The notes under the pieces are model-generated. The model was not told the origin of the DNA. It ran no database searches and saw only the letters and a program-made list of their open reading frames with translations. This document shows positions 1 to 8,344 of a stretch of 64,000 nucleotides of DNA, one piece after another; position 1 is the first letter of the stretch; each line of letters begins with the position of its first letter. Position numbers and translations under genes: made by a program. The stretch comes from Streptomyces sp. 11x1 (lineage in GTDB: Bacteria; Actinomycetota; Actinomycetes; Streptomycetales; Streptomycetaceae), in the NCBI RefSeq assembly GCF_032598905.1, contig NZ_CP122458.1, forward strand, positions 6,473,001 through 6,537,000. Direction: 5' to 3'.

Positions 1-444
1 GCGGGGACGGCGGGGACGACCGTCGCGTGCGACGGCGGGACGTCCTCGGAACCGAAGGGGCGAGCCTCGCCGAAGCAGAGCAGCACCACCGCGGGGACCC
101 CCATCACCTGGGAGGAGCCCTCCTCGTACGTCTACACCCTCACGTCGACCTCGATGGTCCTGGCGGGGACGTTCCGGGTGACGGTCCGGGACGGCAAGGT
201 GACCGAGGCGGTCGGCCTCGACGAGGGCAGCCGGTCGGTGGTGGAGCAGGGGCCCGACCGCATACCGAAGATCGGCGACCTGTTGGACATGCTGGAGAAG
301 GCCTGGCAGGAGCAGGCGGACACGGCGGAGATCCAGTACGCCCCCGGTGGGCATCCCGCACGGATCACCCTGGACGTGGACGAGAACGCCATCGACGACG
401 AGGCGGAGTACGTCATCAGTGGCTACAAGCCGGGTGCGGGCTGA
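1..444 (+). CDS. DUF6174-type putative lipoprotein, 5' end outside window
   Basis: The reading frame is open from base 1, so the start lies upstream of the window. The visible 147 residues begin with a lipobox-like TVAC followed by a Ser/Thr/Lys-rich spacer, which suggests an exported lipoprotein. The rest (YVYTLTST, a GTFRVTVRDGKV strand, then a C-terminal NAIDDEAEYVISGY) looks like the DUF6174 family, whose function is unknown. It stops 9 bp before the stop of the convergent ADP-ribosylglycohydrolase gene, so the two genes converge. An internal ATG at 154 could be taken as a start, but it would cut into the conserved N-terminal strand, so I extend the gene to the window edge. Confidence 0.75.
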   Translation, partial: AGTAGTTVACDGGTSSEPKGRASPKQSSTTAGTPITWEEPSSYVYTLTSTSMVLAGTFRVTVRDGKVTEAVGLDEGSRSVVEQGPDRIPKIGDLLDMLEKAWQEQADTAEIQYAPGGHPARITLDVDENAIDDEAEYVISGYKPGAG

Positions 445-453
445 GAACGAGGG

Positions 454-1437
454 TCAGCGGGCGTCGTGCCGAGTCGCCAACTCCGTTGCCAGGTAGATGA
501 GTTCCGGGGTGCGCAGGACGCGCTCCCCGAACCCCGGCAGGGGCACGTGCAGCGGCTCCAGCCAGCGCTCCGGGATGGCCTCGACCCCGTGCACCGCGCC
601 CGCGAGCGCGCCGGTCACCGCCGCGACCGTGTCGGTGTCGCCGCCGAGGTCCACCGCCGCGCGTACGGCGTCCTCGTAGGAGTCGGTCGTCCGTACGGCC
701 CAGACGGCGGAGCCCAGGCAGGGCCAGACGGCGCCGTTGAACTCCGTGGCGCGGTCGGGGTGCCAGTCGGGGGCGAGGACGACCTCGTACCGGGGGCGGT
801 GGTCGGGGTGGAGCGCGGCCAGGGTGTCGGGGAGCGCGGTGAGCGGGTCGCCGCCGGCCAGCGCGATCCGGACCAGTTCGTGGAGGACGGCGGTGCCTTC
901 CCAGGCGGCCGGGTCGCCGTGCGTGAGGGCGGACAGGCGCCGGGCCGCGTCCATACTGGGGCCGCGCCCGTACGGCGCGAAGAACACGGCCGAGGTGGCG
1001 GCCCGCATCAACGCGCCGTTGCCCGCGGCCCGTAGGTTCACCTGGAAGTGGAGCGCGGCGGCGAGGTCCCAGGGGTCGCTGCCGGTGAGGACGTCCTCGG
1101 TCTGGATGCCGATGTCCTTGGGGCCGGAGGCCGCCCAGCGCTGGAACCTGCGGAAGACGTCGGGCAGTTCGAGCCCACCGTGCTCGACGAGGGACTCCCC
1201 GACGAGGACGGCCATCTGGGTGTCGTCGGTCGCCTCACCGGGGTCCCATCCGCCACCCCCGCACATCTCTCCGCCGTGCCCGGCCTTCGGAAAGCGCGCG
1301 GAGAAGGCGCCTTCAGGACCGAACTCGAAGGGCGCGCCGAGCGCGTCCCCGACGGCGGAGCCGAGCACCGCCCCGAGGGCGCGCCGCGGGTCGACTGCGT
1401 CCGGGAGCACCTGGGGCCGCCGGTGAATCCCGGTCAC
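454..1437 (-). CDS. ADP-ribosylglycohydrolase (ARH/DraG family)
   Basis: This 327-residue protein has the hallmarks of the ADP-ribosylglycohydrolase family, which hydrolyses ADP-ribose from modified proteins or nucleic acids using a binuclear metal centre. Visible are the N-terminal GSAVGDALGAPFEF helix, the metal-binding EATDDTQMA near residue 70, and the C-terminal DLGGDTDTVAAVTGALAG, the second Asp cluster. Length is typical. The GTG start at 1437 overlaps the TGA of the pentapeptide-repeat gene by 4 bp (GTGA), so it is the last gene of the toxin operon and probably translationally coupled. Whether it serves as an antidote, a metabolic enzyme or a regulator cannot be read from the sequence. 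Confidence 0.9.
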   Translation of the reverse strand: MTGIHRRPQVLPDAVDPRRALGAVLGSAVGDALGAPFEFGPEGAFSARFPKAGHGGEMCGGGGWDPGEATDDTQMAVLVGESLVEHGGLELPDVFRRFQRWAASGPKDIGIQTEDVLTGSDPWDLAAALHFQVNLRAAGNGALMRAATSAVFFAPYGRGPSMDAARRLSALTHGDPAAWEGTAVLHELVRIALAGGDPLTALPDTLAALHPDHRPRYEVVLAPDWHPDRATEFNGAVWPCLGSAVWAVRTTDSYEDAVRAAVDLGGDTDTVAAVTGALAGAVHGVEAIPERWLEPLHVPLPGFGERVLRTPELIYLATELATRHDAR

Positions 1438-2093
1438 AGGCCGCGCTTTGCGTCAGAGACGGGAAGCACCTCGACGGATCCGCCTCGCTCGCTCACCCAA
1501 CGTTCCAGTGCCGCTCCCGCGATTTCGTGCTCCACGCCCTGATCGTCGATCACCCGGACAGGGCCGAAGACGGTTCCCGAAAGGCCCTCGACCTTGGTGC
1601 GGTGATCGACGGTCACCTTGAAGGAATTCTCCCGCAGAACGGCATGGGAGAGGTCCGCACCGCGGAAATCCACATGGAGGAGGGAAGCGCCCAGGACGCG
1701 TGTGCCACGCAAGGAGGCATTCGTCGCGTCGACGTCGTAGAGCGAGGCCTTGACCAGATCCGCGCCATCCAGGATCGCGCCCCGGAGCACGGCGTCGTCG
1801 AGGTTGACACGGACCAGCGAGGCCCGCGTCAGATCGGCTCCCGTGAGATCGGCCCCTTCGGCGTCTGAACGGTAGAGGTCCGCCCCCACCAGCTTGACCC
1901 CGGCCAGTTTCGCGTCGGTGAGCCAGGACTCCTGGAGGTTCGCCTCGGAGAGGTCCGCGTCACGCAGATCGAGCCCGATGACATCGAGGGCGCCCTCGCC
2001 CCCCGCGCTCAGCCACTCCTCCAGACGGGCTTTCGCCTGCGGATCCGTCGGGAACACGCGGGGTGCCCAATTCCTACGGGTACCAGATGACAT
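1434..2093 (-). CDS. pentapeptide-repeat protein, probable immunity protein
   Basis: The protein has 219 residues. Residues about 45-165 are tandem A(D/N)Lxx pentapeptides (for example GADLTGADLTRASLVRVNL), which fold as a right-handed beta helix. I place the start at the ATG at 2093, preceded by GGGAAG, because it lies just inside the end of the toxin gene. The frame is open further upstream but only as a shadow of the toxin. The gene overlaps the toxin 3' end by 20 bp, and its stop overlaps the next gene by 4 bp. Small proteins directly after a secreted toxin usually confer self-immunity, and pentapeptide proteins are known in that position, so immunity is inferred from context. No signal peptide is seen, so it should be cytosolic. 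Confidence 0.75.
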   Translation of the reverse strand: MSSGTRRNWAPRVFPTDPQAKARLEEWLSAGGEGALDVIGLDLRDADLSEANLQESWLTDAKLAGVKLVGADLYRSDAEGADLTGADLTRASLVRVNLDDAVLRGAILDGADLVKASLYDVDATNASLRGTRVLGASLLHVDFRGADLSHAVLRENSFKVTVDHRTKVEGLSGTVFGPVRVIDDQGVEHEIAGAALERWVSERGGSVEVLPVSDAKRGL

Positions 2094-4317
2094 CGTCTTC
2101 CCAGCCATTCTTCTCGACGATGGACTTGATGTCGTCGATCGCCGCCTGATTCGCATTGCGCATGTCCAGGATAACGACACGCTGCTTCTCGACGATCTGT
2201 TCCGCCAGCTTCTTGACCCAGCGTTCGTTCTTGGCGGGGTCATAAGCTCCCTTGAACGGCAGGGACTTGTCCCGGACATTGTTGAAGGGGGGCCAGTCGG
2301 AATGGACGCCCTTGATGTCGTAGTAGCGTCCGGTGCTCGGTGAGTAGAACTCCCCGCGGTCCGCCTCCGTGGGGCGTTGGATGTCGTCCGGGAGACGCCC
2401 CTGCTCGGCGAGGTCCAGGCCGACCCTTGCCTCGTCCTTGGAGGGCTCGGAGATACCGCCGTTCTTGTCGGGGTCGCGCTGGAGCTGGTCGAACTCATCG
2501 GGACTACGGGACTCGACCTCGTCGAGGTGGTCCCAGTGGTCCGCCTTCTGCTGCGGGGTGAGTTCCGGCGGCGGCTCGTTGCCGCGCTCGGGGGCCGTCG
2601 TTCCCTCCGAGGGCTCGTGCGGGGCCCCCGTGCCTTCGTCGCCCGGGGTGCCGCCGTGCCCGCCGACGGGGGGTTCGGTGTGGCCGCCGCCCGGTGTCCC
2701 GCCGTGACCACCGCCGGAGGGAGCCCCGGTGTGGCCGCCGCCCGAGGTCTCGGTGTGGCCGCCGGTCGGGGTCTCCGTACGGCCGCCTCCGGTACCACCG
2801 GTCCGGCCGTCACCGCCGGGCCCTCCGTTGCCACCCGGCGTCTCATGGTTCGCGGACGGCAGGCGGTCGTCGCCGACGCGCCCCACAGCCGTGCCGCCGT
2901 CGCCCACCTTCGCCCCCGCACCCACCAGCTCGGTCTCGGGTCGCGTGGCGTCGACGCCCCGCTCGGCCGCCGTGCCCTCGTGCCGGATGGCGTCCAGGGA
3001 CTCCCGTACCGTGCCGTCCGCGTTGTGGACGACGAGTGTCTGGGTGTCGAGGTAGACGACCTCGCCCTGCGGCGTCTCCATCCGGACGCTGTTCTCGGGG
3101 GTGAGGCCGGCCGGCAGCTCGTCGGCGACGTTCGGCGGGTCGGCGATCTGGTACGTGCCCTCGCCGAGCCGGATGTGTGTGCCGTCGGTGATGCCGCGCA
3201 GGCTCGCCATGACGTCGCTGATCTTCACCGCCGTCGCGCCGACGCCCTTGGTGAGGTATGTCATCGGGTCGACGATCTTGCCGGCCTTGCCCGCGAAGGA
3301 GATCGCCTTGGCGATGGCACCCGCCTTGCCCGCGCCGGAGACCGCTCCGCCCGCGCCGCCCGTGAAGATCGTGGTCAGGACGTTGAAGGTGACCGCCCCG
3401 GCCGCCCGGGAGGGGTTCTTGCCCCACTCGTCGTACGCGATCAGCGCCTTGCCGGTCTCCACGACGGCGGTGCGGGAGTCGCGCAGCCAGGAGGGCAGCT
3501 TGTCGTCGGGCGCCAGCCAGTACGCGGCGCCCACCACCGGTACGGCCGTGATGACGATGCCGGTGGCGAGCTTGCCGAGGCCGACCCACGCCTGGCCCGC
3601 CGCGTCCCAGCCGTTGAAGCCGACCAGCGTGCCCAGGCCCTTGATCGTGCCCCACACGCCGTCCACGACGAAGCCGACCGCGAAGTCCCAGGCGTGCTCG
3701 TGGATGTAGTACCAGGGGTTGGACTCCTCCACCGGGTCGCCCCAGGGCAGACCACCGGCGTTGTCGAGGTCCTCGCCCCGGTAGCCGTACATGTTCTCTT
3801 TGTTCGAGCCGTCGTTGACGACGAGAGCCTCGCCGCCGACCAGCCCGACGATCTTGTTGTAGCAGTCGCGTTCGGCGGCCTGGAACGCGGCGTACGCGGC
3901 GTTGATGTCGGAGCGGCGGTTGTTGTTCTCCTCGACGAGGTCGCCGTCGGCGCGCCACTCGTCGTCGCCCTCGATCTTCGCGCGGAAGGCGATCGCGTCC
4001 CGGCGGAGCTGGTCGAACTTCTGCTTGAGCGGGCCGACGGCGGCGGCGTACGTGTCCAGCGCCGAGGCCACGGTCTCCAACTCGGTCGCGAACTCACCGC
4101 CCTTGGCCGCCACCGGAGCGGTCGTCGCGAACAGCGCCTCCGCCTCGGGCGCCTTGTAGTACGCGGAGAGGCCGCCGAAGCGGGTGTGGATCGCCGAGCC
4201 CGAGTCCTTCAGGGAGGTACCGGCCGAACGGACGCCCGCGATGTGCTGGTCGAGCAGCTCCAGGTTGCCGGTGAACTCAGGGACCTCCTCCGGGATGACG
4301 GGGATGTCGTCGCTCAC
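2074..4317 (-). CDS. polymorphic toxin with WXG/LXG-like N-terminus and nuclease-like C-terminus
   Basis: This is a 747-residue modular protein. Residues 1-110 are helical and WXG100-like without a signal peptide, typical of type VII-type substrates. A middle region (about 200-390) holds hydrophobic Gly/Ala-rich helices such as TIFTGGAGGAVSGAGKAGAIAKA. Residues about 490-590 are a Gly/Thr/Pro/His-rich spacer. The last ~100 residues form a compact charged domain containing GRYYDIKG and ending VIWYP. A D-x-K after a beta strand resembles the second half of a PD-(D/E)xK nuclease motif, but this is inference, and another RNase or DNase fold is possible. The GTG start at 4317 overlaps the upstream gene by 4 bp (GTGA). 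No type VII secretion core genes are seen in the window. Confidence 0.75.
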   Translation of the reverse strand: MSDDIPVIPEEVPEFTGNLELLDQHIAGVRSAGTSLKDSGSAIHTRFGGLSAYYKAPEAEALFATTAPVAAKGGEFATELETVASALDTYAAAVGPLKQKFDQLRRDAIAFRAKIEGDDEWRADGDLVEENNNRRSDINAAYAAFQAAERDCYNKIVGLVGGEALVVNDGSNKENMYGYRGEDLDNAGGLPWGDPVEESNPWYYIHEHAWDFAVGFVVDGVWGTIKGLGTLVGFNGWDAAGQAWVGLGKLATGIVITAVPVVGAAYWLAPDDKLPSWLRDSRTAVVETGKALIAYDEWGKNPSRAAGAVTFNVLTTIFTGGAGGAVSGAGKAGAIAKAISFAGKAGKIVDPMTYLTKGVGATAVKISDVMASLRGITDGTHIRLGEGTYQIADPPNVADELPAGLTPENSVRMETPQGEVVYLDTQTLVVHNADGTVRESLDAIRHEGTAAERGVDATRPETELVGAGAKVGDGGTAVGRVGDDRLPSANHETPGGNGGPGGDGRTGGTGGGRTETPTGGHTETSGGGHTGAPSGGGHGGTPGGGHTEPPVGGHGGTPGDEGTGAPHEPSEGTTAPERGNEPPPELTPQQKADHWDHLDEVESRSPDEFDQLQRDPDKNGGISEPSKDEARVGLDLAEQGRLPDDIQRPTEADRGEFYSPSTGRYYDIKGVHSDWPPFNNVRDKSLPFKGAYDPAKNERWVKKLAEQIVEKQRVVILDMRNANQAAIDDIKSIVEKNGWEDDVIWYP

Positions 4318-4748
4318 TTCGGCCCCTGCCCGCCGTTCCCGTCGACACCCGGCGGTGGCGGTACGACCGTCGCCTTGAGCGCGTTGGCCTGGTGCGTGGC
4401 GGCCATGTCCAGGTCGCCGGTGACGTAGGCGTTGGTGGCATCGGCCGCGCCCTGCACGGAGTCGATGGTCCGCTGCGCCATGTACGCCAGCTTCTGCTGC
4501 CGCTCCTGGAGGTACGTGCTCAGCGCCGCCGCGACCGGTCCGACCGGCACCCGTGGCGTGCCCGCGACCACCGGCCCGATCATCGGTCCGTTGAACTGCC
4601 CGCCCGGCACGGCCGTACCGGCCGACTCGGCCGCGCTCGCCATGTTCGACACCAGTGAGTTGGCGGCCTTCTCCAGGCCGCCGGCCGCCTCACCGGTCGA
4701 CTTCAGCGTGGTCTGCACGTTGATCGGATCGATGTCCCAAGCCGGCAT
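4314..4748 (-). CDS. DUF6507-like small helical protein, toxin partner
   Basis: This 144-residue protein begins MPAWDIDPINVQTTLKSTGEAAGG and is mostly amphipathic helix with a Pro-rich tail. It resembles the DUF6507 family, found in streptomycetes beside WXG-type toxins. There is no signal peptide. The ATG at 4748 is preceded by a GGGGGT purine run. Its stop overlaps the toxin start by 4 bp, so it is the first gene of the operon, and it may act as an export partner or chaperone analogous to an ESAT-6-like protein. That role is inferred from position only. Confidence 0.65.
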   Translation of the reverse strand: MPAWDIDPINVQTTLKSTGEAAGGLEKAANSLVSNMASAAESAGTAVPGGQFNGPMIGPVVAGTPRVPVGPVAAALSTYLQERQQKLAYMAQRTIDSVQGAADATNAYVTGDLDMAATHQANALKATVVPPPPGVDGNGGQGPK

Positions 4749-4773
4749 CGTCGCTACCCCCGTAACGCCCTGT

Positions 4774-4796
4774 CGTACCCGTACCCGTACCCGTAC
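4774..4796. repeat. GTACCC hexamer tandem repeat
   Basis: Three perfect GTACCC units plus a partial fourth lie 27 bp upstream of the first gene of the toxin operon, in the 128-bp gap between that gene and galE. The repeat is read from the + strand; on the coding strand it is GGGTAC. It could be a slippage-prone promoter or leader element, or it could be neutral. Confidence 0.7.
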
Positions 4797-4876
4797 GCGT
4801 GGTCTGCTCGTCCTTCGCCTCCCCTAGTACACACGAGCAAACGGCACCGAACAGTTCCCACTGCTCGTCGATTCCG

Positions 4877-5848
4877 TCACAGGTGCTGCGGCCGCTCCGT
4901 CCACCCCGCCCATGCCGACGCGATCATGTCCTCGACGCCGTACCGCGCCTTCCAGCCCAGTTCGGCGGCGATCCGGTCCGCCGAGGCGACCACGCGCGCG
5001 GGGTCCCCGGGCCGCCGGTCGACGACCACGGGCGGCAGGTCGTGACCGGTGAGCGCGGTGATCCGGTCGACCATCTCGCGCACCGACACGCCCTCCCCGC
5101 GCCCGATGTTGAGGGTGAGGTCCGTGCCCGGCGCCTCGCGCAGCAGCCGCGCGGTCGCCAAGTGGGCCTCCGCGAGGTCGACGACATGGATGTAGTCCCG
5201 GACGCAGGTGCCGTCGGGGGTCGGGTAGTCGGCGCCGAAGATGTGTGGCGGGGCTCCCTCGGAGAGCTTCTCGAAGACCATGGGGATGAGGTTGAAGACG
5301 CCGGTGTCGGCCAGTTCGGGGGTCGCCGCGCCGGCCACGTTGAAGTAGCGCAGGGACGCCGTCGACAGCCCGGTGACCCGGCCCGTGGCCCGGACCAGCC
5401 ACTCGCCGACCAGCTTGGTCTCGCCGTACGGGCTCATCGGCAGGCACGGCGTCTCCTCGGTGACGAGGTCCACGTCGGGCATGCCGTACACGGCGGCGGA
5501 GGACGAGAGGACGAAGGACGCGACCCCGGCGTCCGTGACGGCGGACAGCAGGGTGCGCAGGCCCTCGACGTTCTCCCGGTAGTAGTGCAGCGGCAGTTCG
5601 ACGGACTCGCCGACCTGCTTCTTCGCCGCGAGGTGCACGACGCCGGTGACGTGCCGGTCCCGGATCACCCGGGCCAGCCGCTCCCCGTCGAGGATGGAGC
5701 CGACCTCCAACGGGACGCCGTCGGGCACCCGTTCGGCGACGCCGGTGGACAGGTCGTCGTAGACGACGGCCTCCTCGCCCGCGTCGAGCATCGCGCGCAC
5801 CACATGCGCCCCGATGTATCCCGCGCCACCGGTGATCAGCCAGGTCAT
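4877..5848 (-). CDS. galE: UDP-glucose 4-epimerase
   Basis: This 323-residue member of the extended short-chain dehydrogenase family interconverts UDP-glucose and UDP-galactose (or the GlcNAc/GalNAc pair) with bound NAD. The N-terminal GGAGYIG at residues 7-13 is the NAD-binding glycine motif, and Ser139 with Tyr141 and Lys145 (SPYGETK) form the catalytic Y-x3-K. SSSAAVYG at 115-122 and NIGRGEGVSV near residue 255 are also typical. The ATG at 5848 has GGGACGG upstream. It sits at the downstream end of the glycosyltransferase cluster, so it probably supplies a sugar nucleotide for the surface polymer rather than acting in a Leloir gal operon. Confidence 0.92.
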   Translation of the reverse strand: MTWLITGGAGYIGAHVVRAMLDAGEEAVVYDDLSTGVAERVPDGVPLEVGSILDGERLARVIRDRHVTGVVHLAAKKQVGESVELPLHYYRENVEGLRTLLSAVTDAGVASFVLSSSAAVYGMPDVDLVTEETPCLPMSPYGETKLVGEWLVRATGRVTGLSTASLRYFNVAGAATPELADTGVFNLIPMVFEKLSEGAPPHIFGADYPTPDGTCVRDYIHVVDLAEAHLATARLLREAPGTDLTLNIGRGEGVSVREMVDRITALTGHDLPPVVVDRRPGDPARVVASADRIAAELGWKARYGVEDMIASAWAGWTERPQHL

Positions 5849-5908
5849 GGACGACCGTCCCGTCGTAGTCGTAGTCGCGTAGGCGCGGGGCCGTGCCCGC
5901 GTCGGGTC

Positions 5909-7528
5909 TCAGTGAAGCAGGCGTTTGAGGCGTCGGCGGACGACCTCGGTCAATCCTCGCCAACCGGGCGCGAGTCGCACCGCGAGCGCCCCCGCGTGGG
6001 TCGCGTACGGCTGCACCAGGAGCACTCCATGGCGCGCGCTGAACAGTGCGCTCCGGCGGAGGAGCCCGGCGCCCGCGACGGCGTGTGCGGTGGTCTCCCG
6101 ACGGCTGCCGTCCGCGAACCGCAGCCGTAGCCGGAGGTCCCACGTGCCGCTGCCCAACGCGGCCAGGTCCAGCGGTACGTCCGCCGTCCAGCTGTCGACG
6201 TCCGGCTCCTCCGCGCCGCTGTCGCCCTCCGCCTCGGCCAGGAGGGGCGCCGTGCCGGCGAAGCCCACCCGCCCGTCGTTCCGTTCTGTGAACTCCGCCT
6301 GCACGGTCACCGGCCCCGCCTCCGCCATCCGCCCGTACAGCTCGTGGAGCCGCAGTCGGAGCACCGTCCCCCGCGCGCGGGGCCGCAGTTCCGCGTCGAC
6401 GGCGGCGGGCAGCAGCTCCACGGGGCGGACGAGGAGATGGTCCAGCTCCACCTGCGGCAGATCGGCCGACCAGACGGGCGAGCCGTCGGCCCCGCGGGCG
6501 TACGGCGGGGTCAGCCGGGCCGGGCGGGCCGCCATCTCCCTGAGGCGGGGCAGGTCGCGCGGCTCGTCGGCGGCGAGGATCACCCGGGCGACGACCCGGC
6601 CGGGCGCGGGCGCCGGCGCGAAGTCGCCCTCGTCGAAGGTGGCCAGGTAGGCGCGTGTCAGCGTCCACCACTCGCGCTGGTACTCGGTGCCGCGCAGGCC
6701 CAGCTCGCGGGCGTACATCCGCAGCGAGTGGTCGAGGAAGCGCGTCCGTGCGGCCCGTGCCGGGCCCTTCTCACCGGCGCCCAGCAGGATGTCGTACGAC
6801 AGTCGGTCGGCGTCCAGGCGGGCCCGCCAGTTGGTGATGTCGGAGCGGTCCAGGGAGATGGACAGCCGGGCCGCCGATCGGCGCACGTGCCAGACGTACA
6901 CCGGGTCGGGGACGAGCGCGACGCGCGGTGCGGCGGCCAGGACGCGCGCGCCGAAGACGAAGTCCTCGTACGGGAAGCGGCCCTCGGGGAAACGGATGGC
7001 GCGCTCGCGCAGGAAGGAGGTCCGGTACAGCTTGTTGACGCAGAGGGTGTCGTGCACCAGGTGTGCGCGCTGGGAGGAGTGCTCCAGCAGCGTGCGCCGG
7101 GCGTACAGCTCGGGCTGCCAGGGGGTCTCGCGGCCGGACGGCAGCTCCCTGCGCACGCACAACCCGGACGCGACCGGCGCGTCGTGCTCCAGAGCCGCCC
7201 CCAGCAGCGCGTCCACGGCGCCGGGCGGCAGCACGTCGTCGCTGTCCAGGAACATGACGTACGGCGAGGTCACGACGTCCAGCCCGGTGTTGCGCGGGGT
7301 GCCGCAGCCGCCGCTGTTGACCGGGCGCCGGACCACCCGCAGCCGGGGTTCGTCCCCGGCGAGGCGCTCCAGCACGTCCGCGCTGCCGTCGGTCGAGCAG
7401 TCGTCGACGGCGATCACCTCACGGACGGCCGGCCCCTGCGCGAGCGCCGAGCGCACGGCGTCCGTCACATGGGCCGCGTCGTCGTACCCGATGACGACGA
7501 CGGAGACCTGCGCCTGCTGAAGAGCCAT
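5909..7528 (-). CDS. family 2 glycosyltransferase with long beta-rich C-terminus
   Basis: This 539-residue protein has an N-terminal GT-A domain (about 1-240). It begins VSVVVIGYDDAAHVTDAVRSAL, has VDDCSTDGS for nucleotide binding, a CGTPRNTGLD loop and the metal-binding FLDSDDVL. Residues about 330-510 are predicted beta-rich (VQAEFTERNDGRVGFAGTAPLL), and the protein ends in a basic amphipathic tail, VVRRRLKRLLH, that may touch the membrane. This layout resembles wall-teichoic-acid-modifying GT2 enzymes, but the acceptor is unknown. It lies 60 bp upstream of galE on the same strand, so co-transcription is likely. It lacks the glycerophosphotransferase domain of the three larger GT2 proteins upstream. 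Confidence 0.85.
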   Translation of the reverse strand: MALQQAQVSVVVIGYDDAAHVTDAVRSALAQGPAVREVIAVDDCSTDGSADVLERLAGDEPRLRVVRRPVNSGGCGTPRNTGLDVVTSPYVMFLDSDDVLPPGAVDALLGAALEHDAPVASGLCVRRELPSGRETPWQPELYARRTLLEHSSQRAHLVHDTLCVNKLYRTSFLRERAIRFPEGRFPYEDFVFGARVLAAAPRVALVPDPVYVWHVRRSAARLSISLDRSDITNWRARLDADRLSYDILLGAGEKGPARAARTRFLDHSLRMYARELGLRGTEYQREWWTLTRAYLATFDEGDFAPAPAPGRVVARVILAADEPRDLPRLREMAARPARLTPPYARGADGSPVWSADLPQVELDHLLVRPVELLPAAVDAELRPRARGTVLRLRLHELYGRMAEAGPVTVQAEFTERNDGRVGFAGTAPLLAEAEGDSGAEEPDVDSWTADVPLDLAALGSGTWDLRLRLRFADGSRRETTAHAVAGAGLLRRSALFSARHGVLLVQPYATHAGALAVRLAPGWRGLTEVVRRRLKRLLH

Positions 7529-7562
7529 GGTTGCCCCGCACCTGTGAGAGGTATATGTGCAA

Positions 7563-7603
7563 ATCTTCCCTTACGGGCGGCTTCGCGGCCCCGTGGGGAA
7601 GAT
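7563..7603 (-). terminator. hairpin after ohrR
   Basis: ATCTTCCC at 7563-7570 pairs with GGGAAGAT at 7596-7603, and ACGGG inside pairs with CCCGT. It lies 60 bp downstream of the ohrR stop and just before the GT2 start at 7528, so it should insulate the two genes. Confidence 0.6.
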
Positions 7604-7662
7604 GGCGGGTGGGAGGCCCGGGTTCCGTATGGAGTTGTTGAATTCTGTGCGGGTGCCGGCGG

Positions 7663-8190
7663 CTACCCGGCCGGTTCCGTGAGCGCCGCCTCGTCCAGCG
7701 CGGCCGTCAGACGGTCCAGGCGGTCGCGCAGATCGCGGATCTCGTCGAGGTCGAAGGTGGTCGCGGAGACGATCCGGCGCGGCACCGCCAGCGCGCGTTC
7801 CCGCAGGGCCGCGCCCTCCTCGGTCGGTCGCACCACCACCGAGCGCTCGTCGCGCGCGCTGCGCTCGCGCCGGACGAGGCCGGCCGTCTCCAGGCGCTTG
7901 AGCAGTGGCGAGAGGGTCCCGGAGTCGAGCCGGAGGTGCTCGCCCAGCTTCTTCACGGGCAGTTCGCCGTGCTCCCAGAGAACCAGCATCACCAGGTACT
8001 GCGGATAGGTGATGCCGAGGTCCTTGAGGACCACGCGGTAGACACCGTTGAAGGCGCGCGAGGCGGCGTGCAGGGAGAAGCAGATCTGCCGGTCGAGACG
8101 GAGGAAGTCCTCCTCCGAGACCTGTCCGGCGACCTGCCCGGAGATCTCCTGGGAGATCCCCTCGGGCGTAGGGGTGGCACTCGTGCTCAT
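7663..8190 (-). CDS. ohrR: MarR-family organic peroxide sensor OhrR
   Basis: This 175-residue winged-helix repressor of the MarR family is known to sense organic hydroperoxides through one reactive cysteine and to derepress ohr. The sequence has the conserved LDRQICFSLHAASRAF segment with Cys37 in the expected sensing position, the recognition region LDSGTLSPLLKRLETAGLV and the wing RRERSARDERSV. I choose the ATG at 8190, preceded by CTGGAGGC, over an upstream frame extension of nine codons. It is divergent from ohr with a shared control region containing an AT-rich palindrome. No second conserved cysteine is obvious, which suggests a one-Cys mechanism. Confidence 0.93.
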   Translation of the reverse strand: MSTSATPTPEGISQEISGQVAGQVSEEDFLRLDRQICFSLHAASRAFNGVYRVVLKDLGITYPQYLVMLVLWEHGELPVKKLGEHLRLDSGTLSPLLKRLETAGLVRRERSARDERSVVVRPTEEGAALRERALAVPRRIVSATTFDLDEIRDLRDRLDRLTAALDEAALTEPAG

Positions 8191-8228
8191 GCCTCCAGGG
8201 TAACCCCTGTCCACCATTTAGTTGTTGG

Positions 8229-8239
8229 CAATTGAATTG
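8229..8239. promoter_or_regulatory. OhrR operator palindrome
   Basis: The sequence is CAATTGAATTG, a perfect palindrome around a central G, in otherwise GC-rich DNA between the divergent ohrR and ohr genes. It matches the AATT-type half sites known for OhrR boxes. A TTGGCA at 8225-8230 with TACTGG at 8247-8252 (16-nt spacing) is a possible ohr promoter that the operator would occlude. Confidence 0.75.
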
Positions 8240-8344
8240 TGTGCTCTACTGGAGCCCGTGAACGGCGGCCGGACCGGACCGCCGGACACGGCTCGAACCG
8301 ACTCGACTCGACCTGACTTGACCTGTGAAAGGGATGGTTCTTCC

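Noticed and set aside
2094..2921. N-terminal extension of the pentapeptide protein up to 2921
   Set aside because: The extension is an alternative frame of the toxin spacer, with Arg/Thr/Ser-rich shadow composition; the ATG at 2093 has a site and a sensible overlap.
4834..4868. ACGAGCA...TGCTCGT hairpin after galE
   Set aside because: Only a 7-bp stem with a loop of about 20 nt; too weak to call a terminator.
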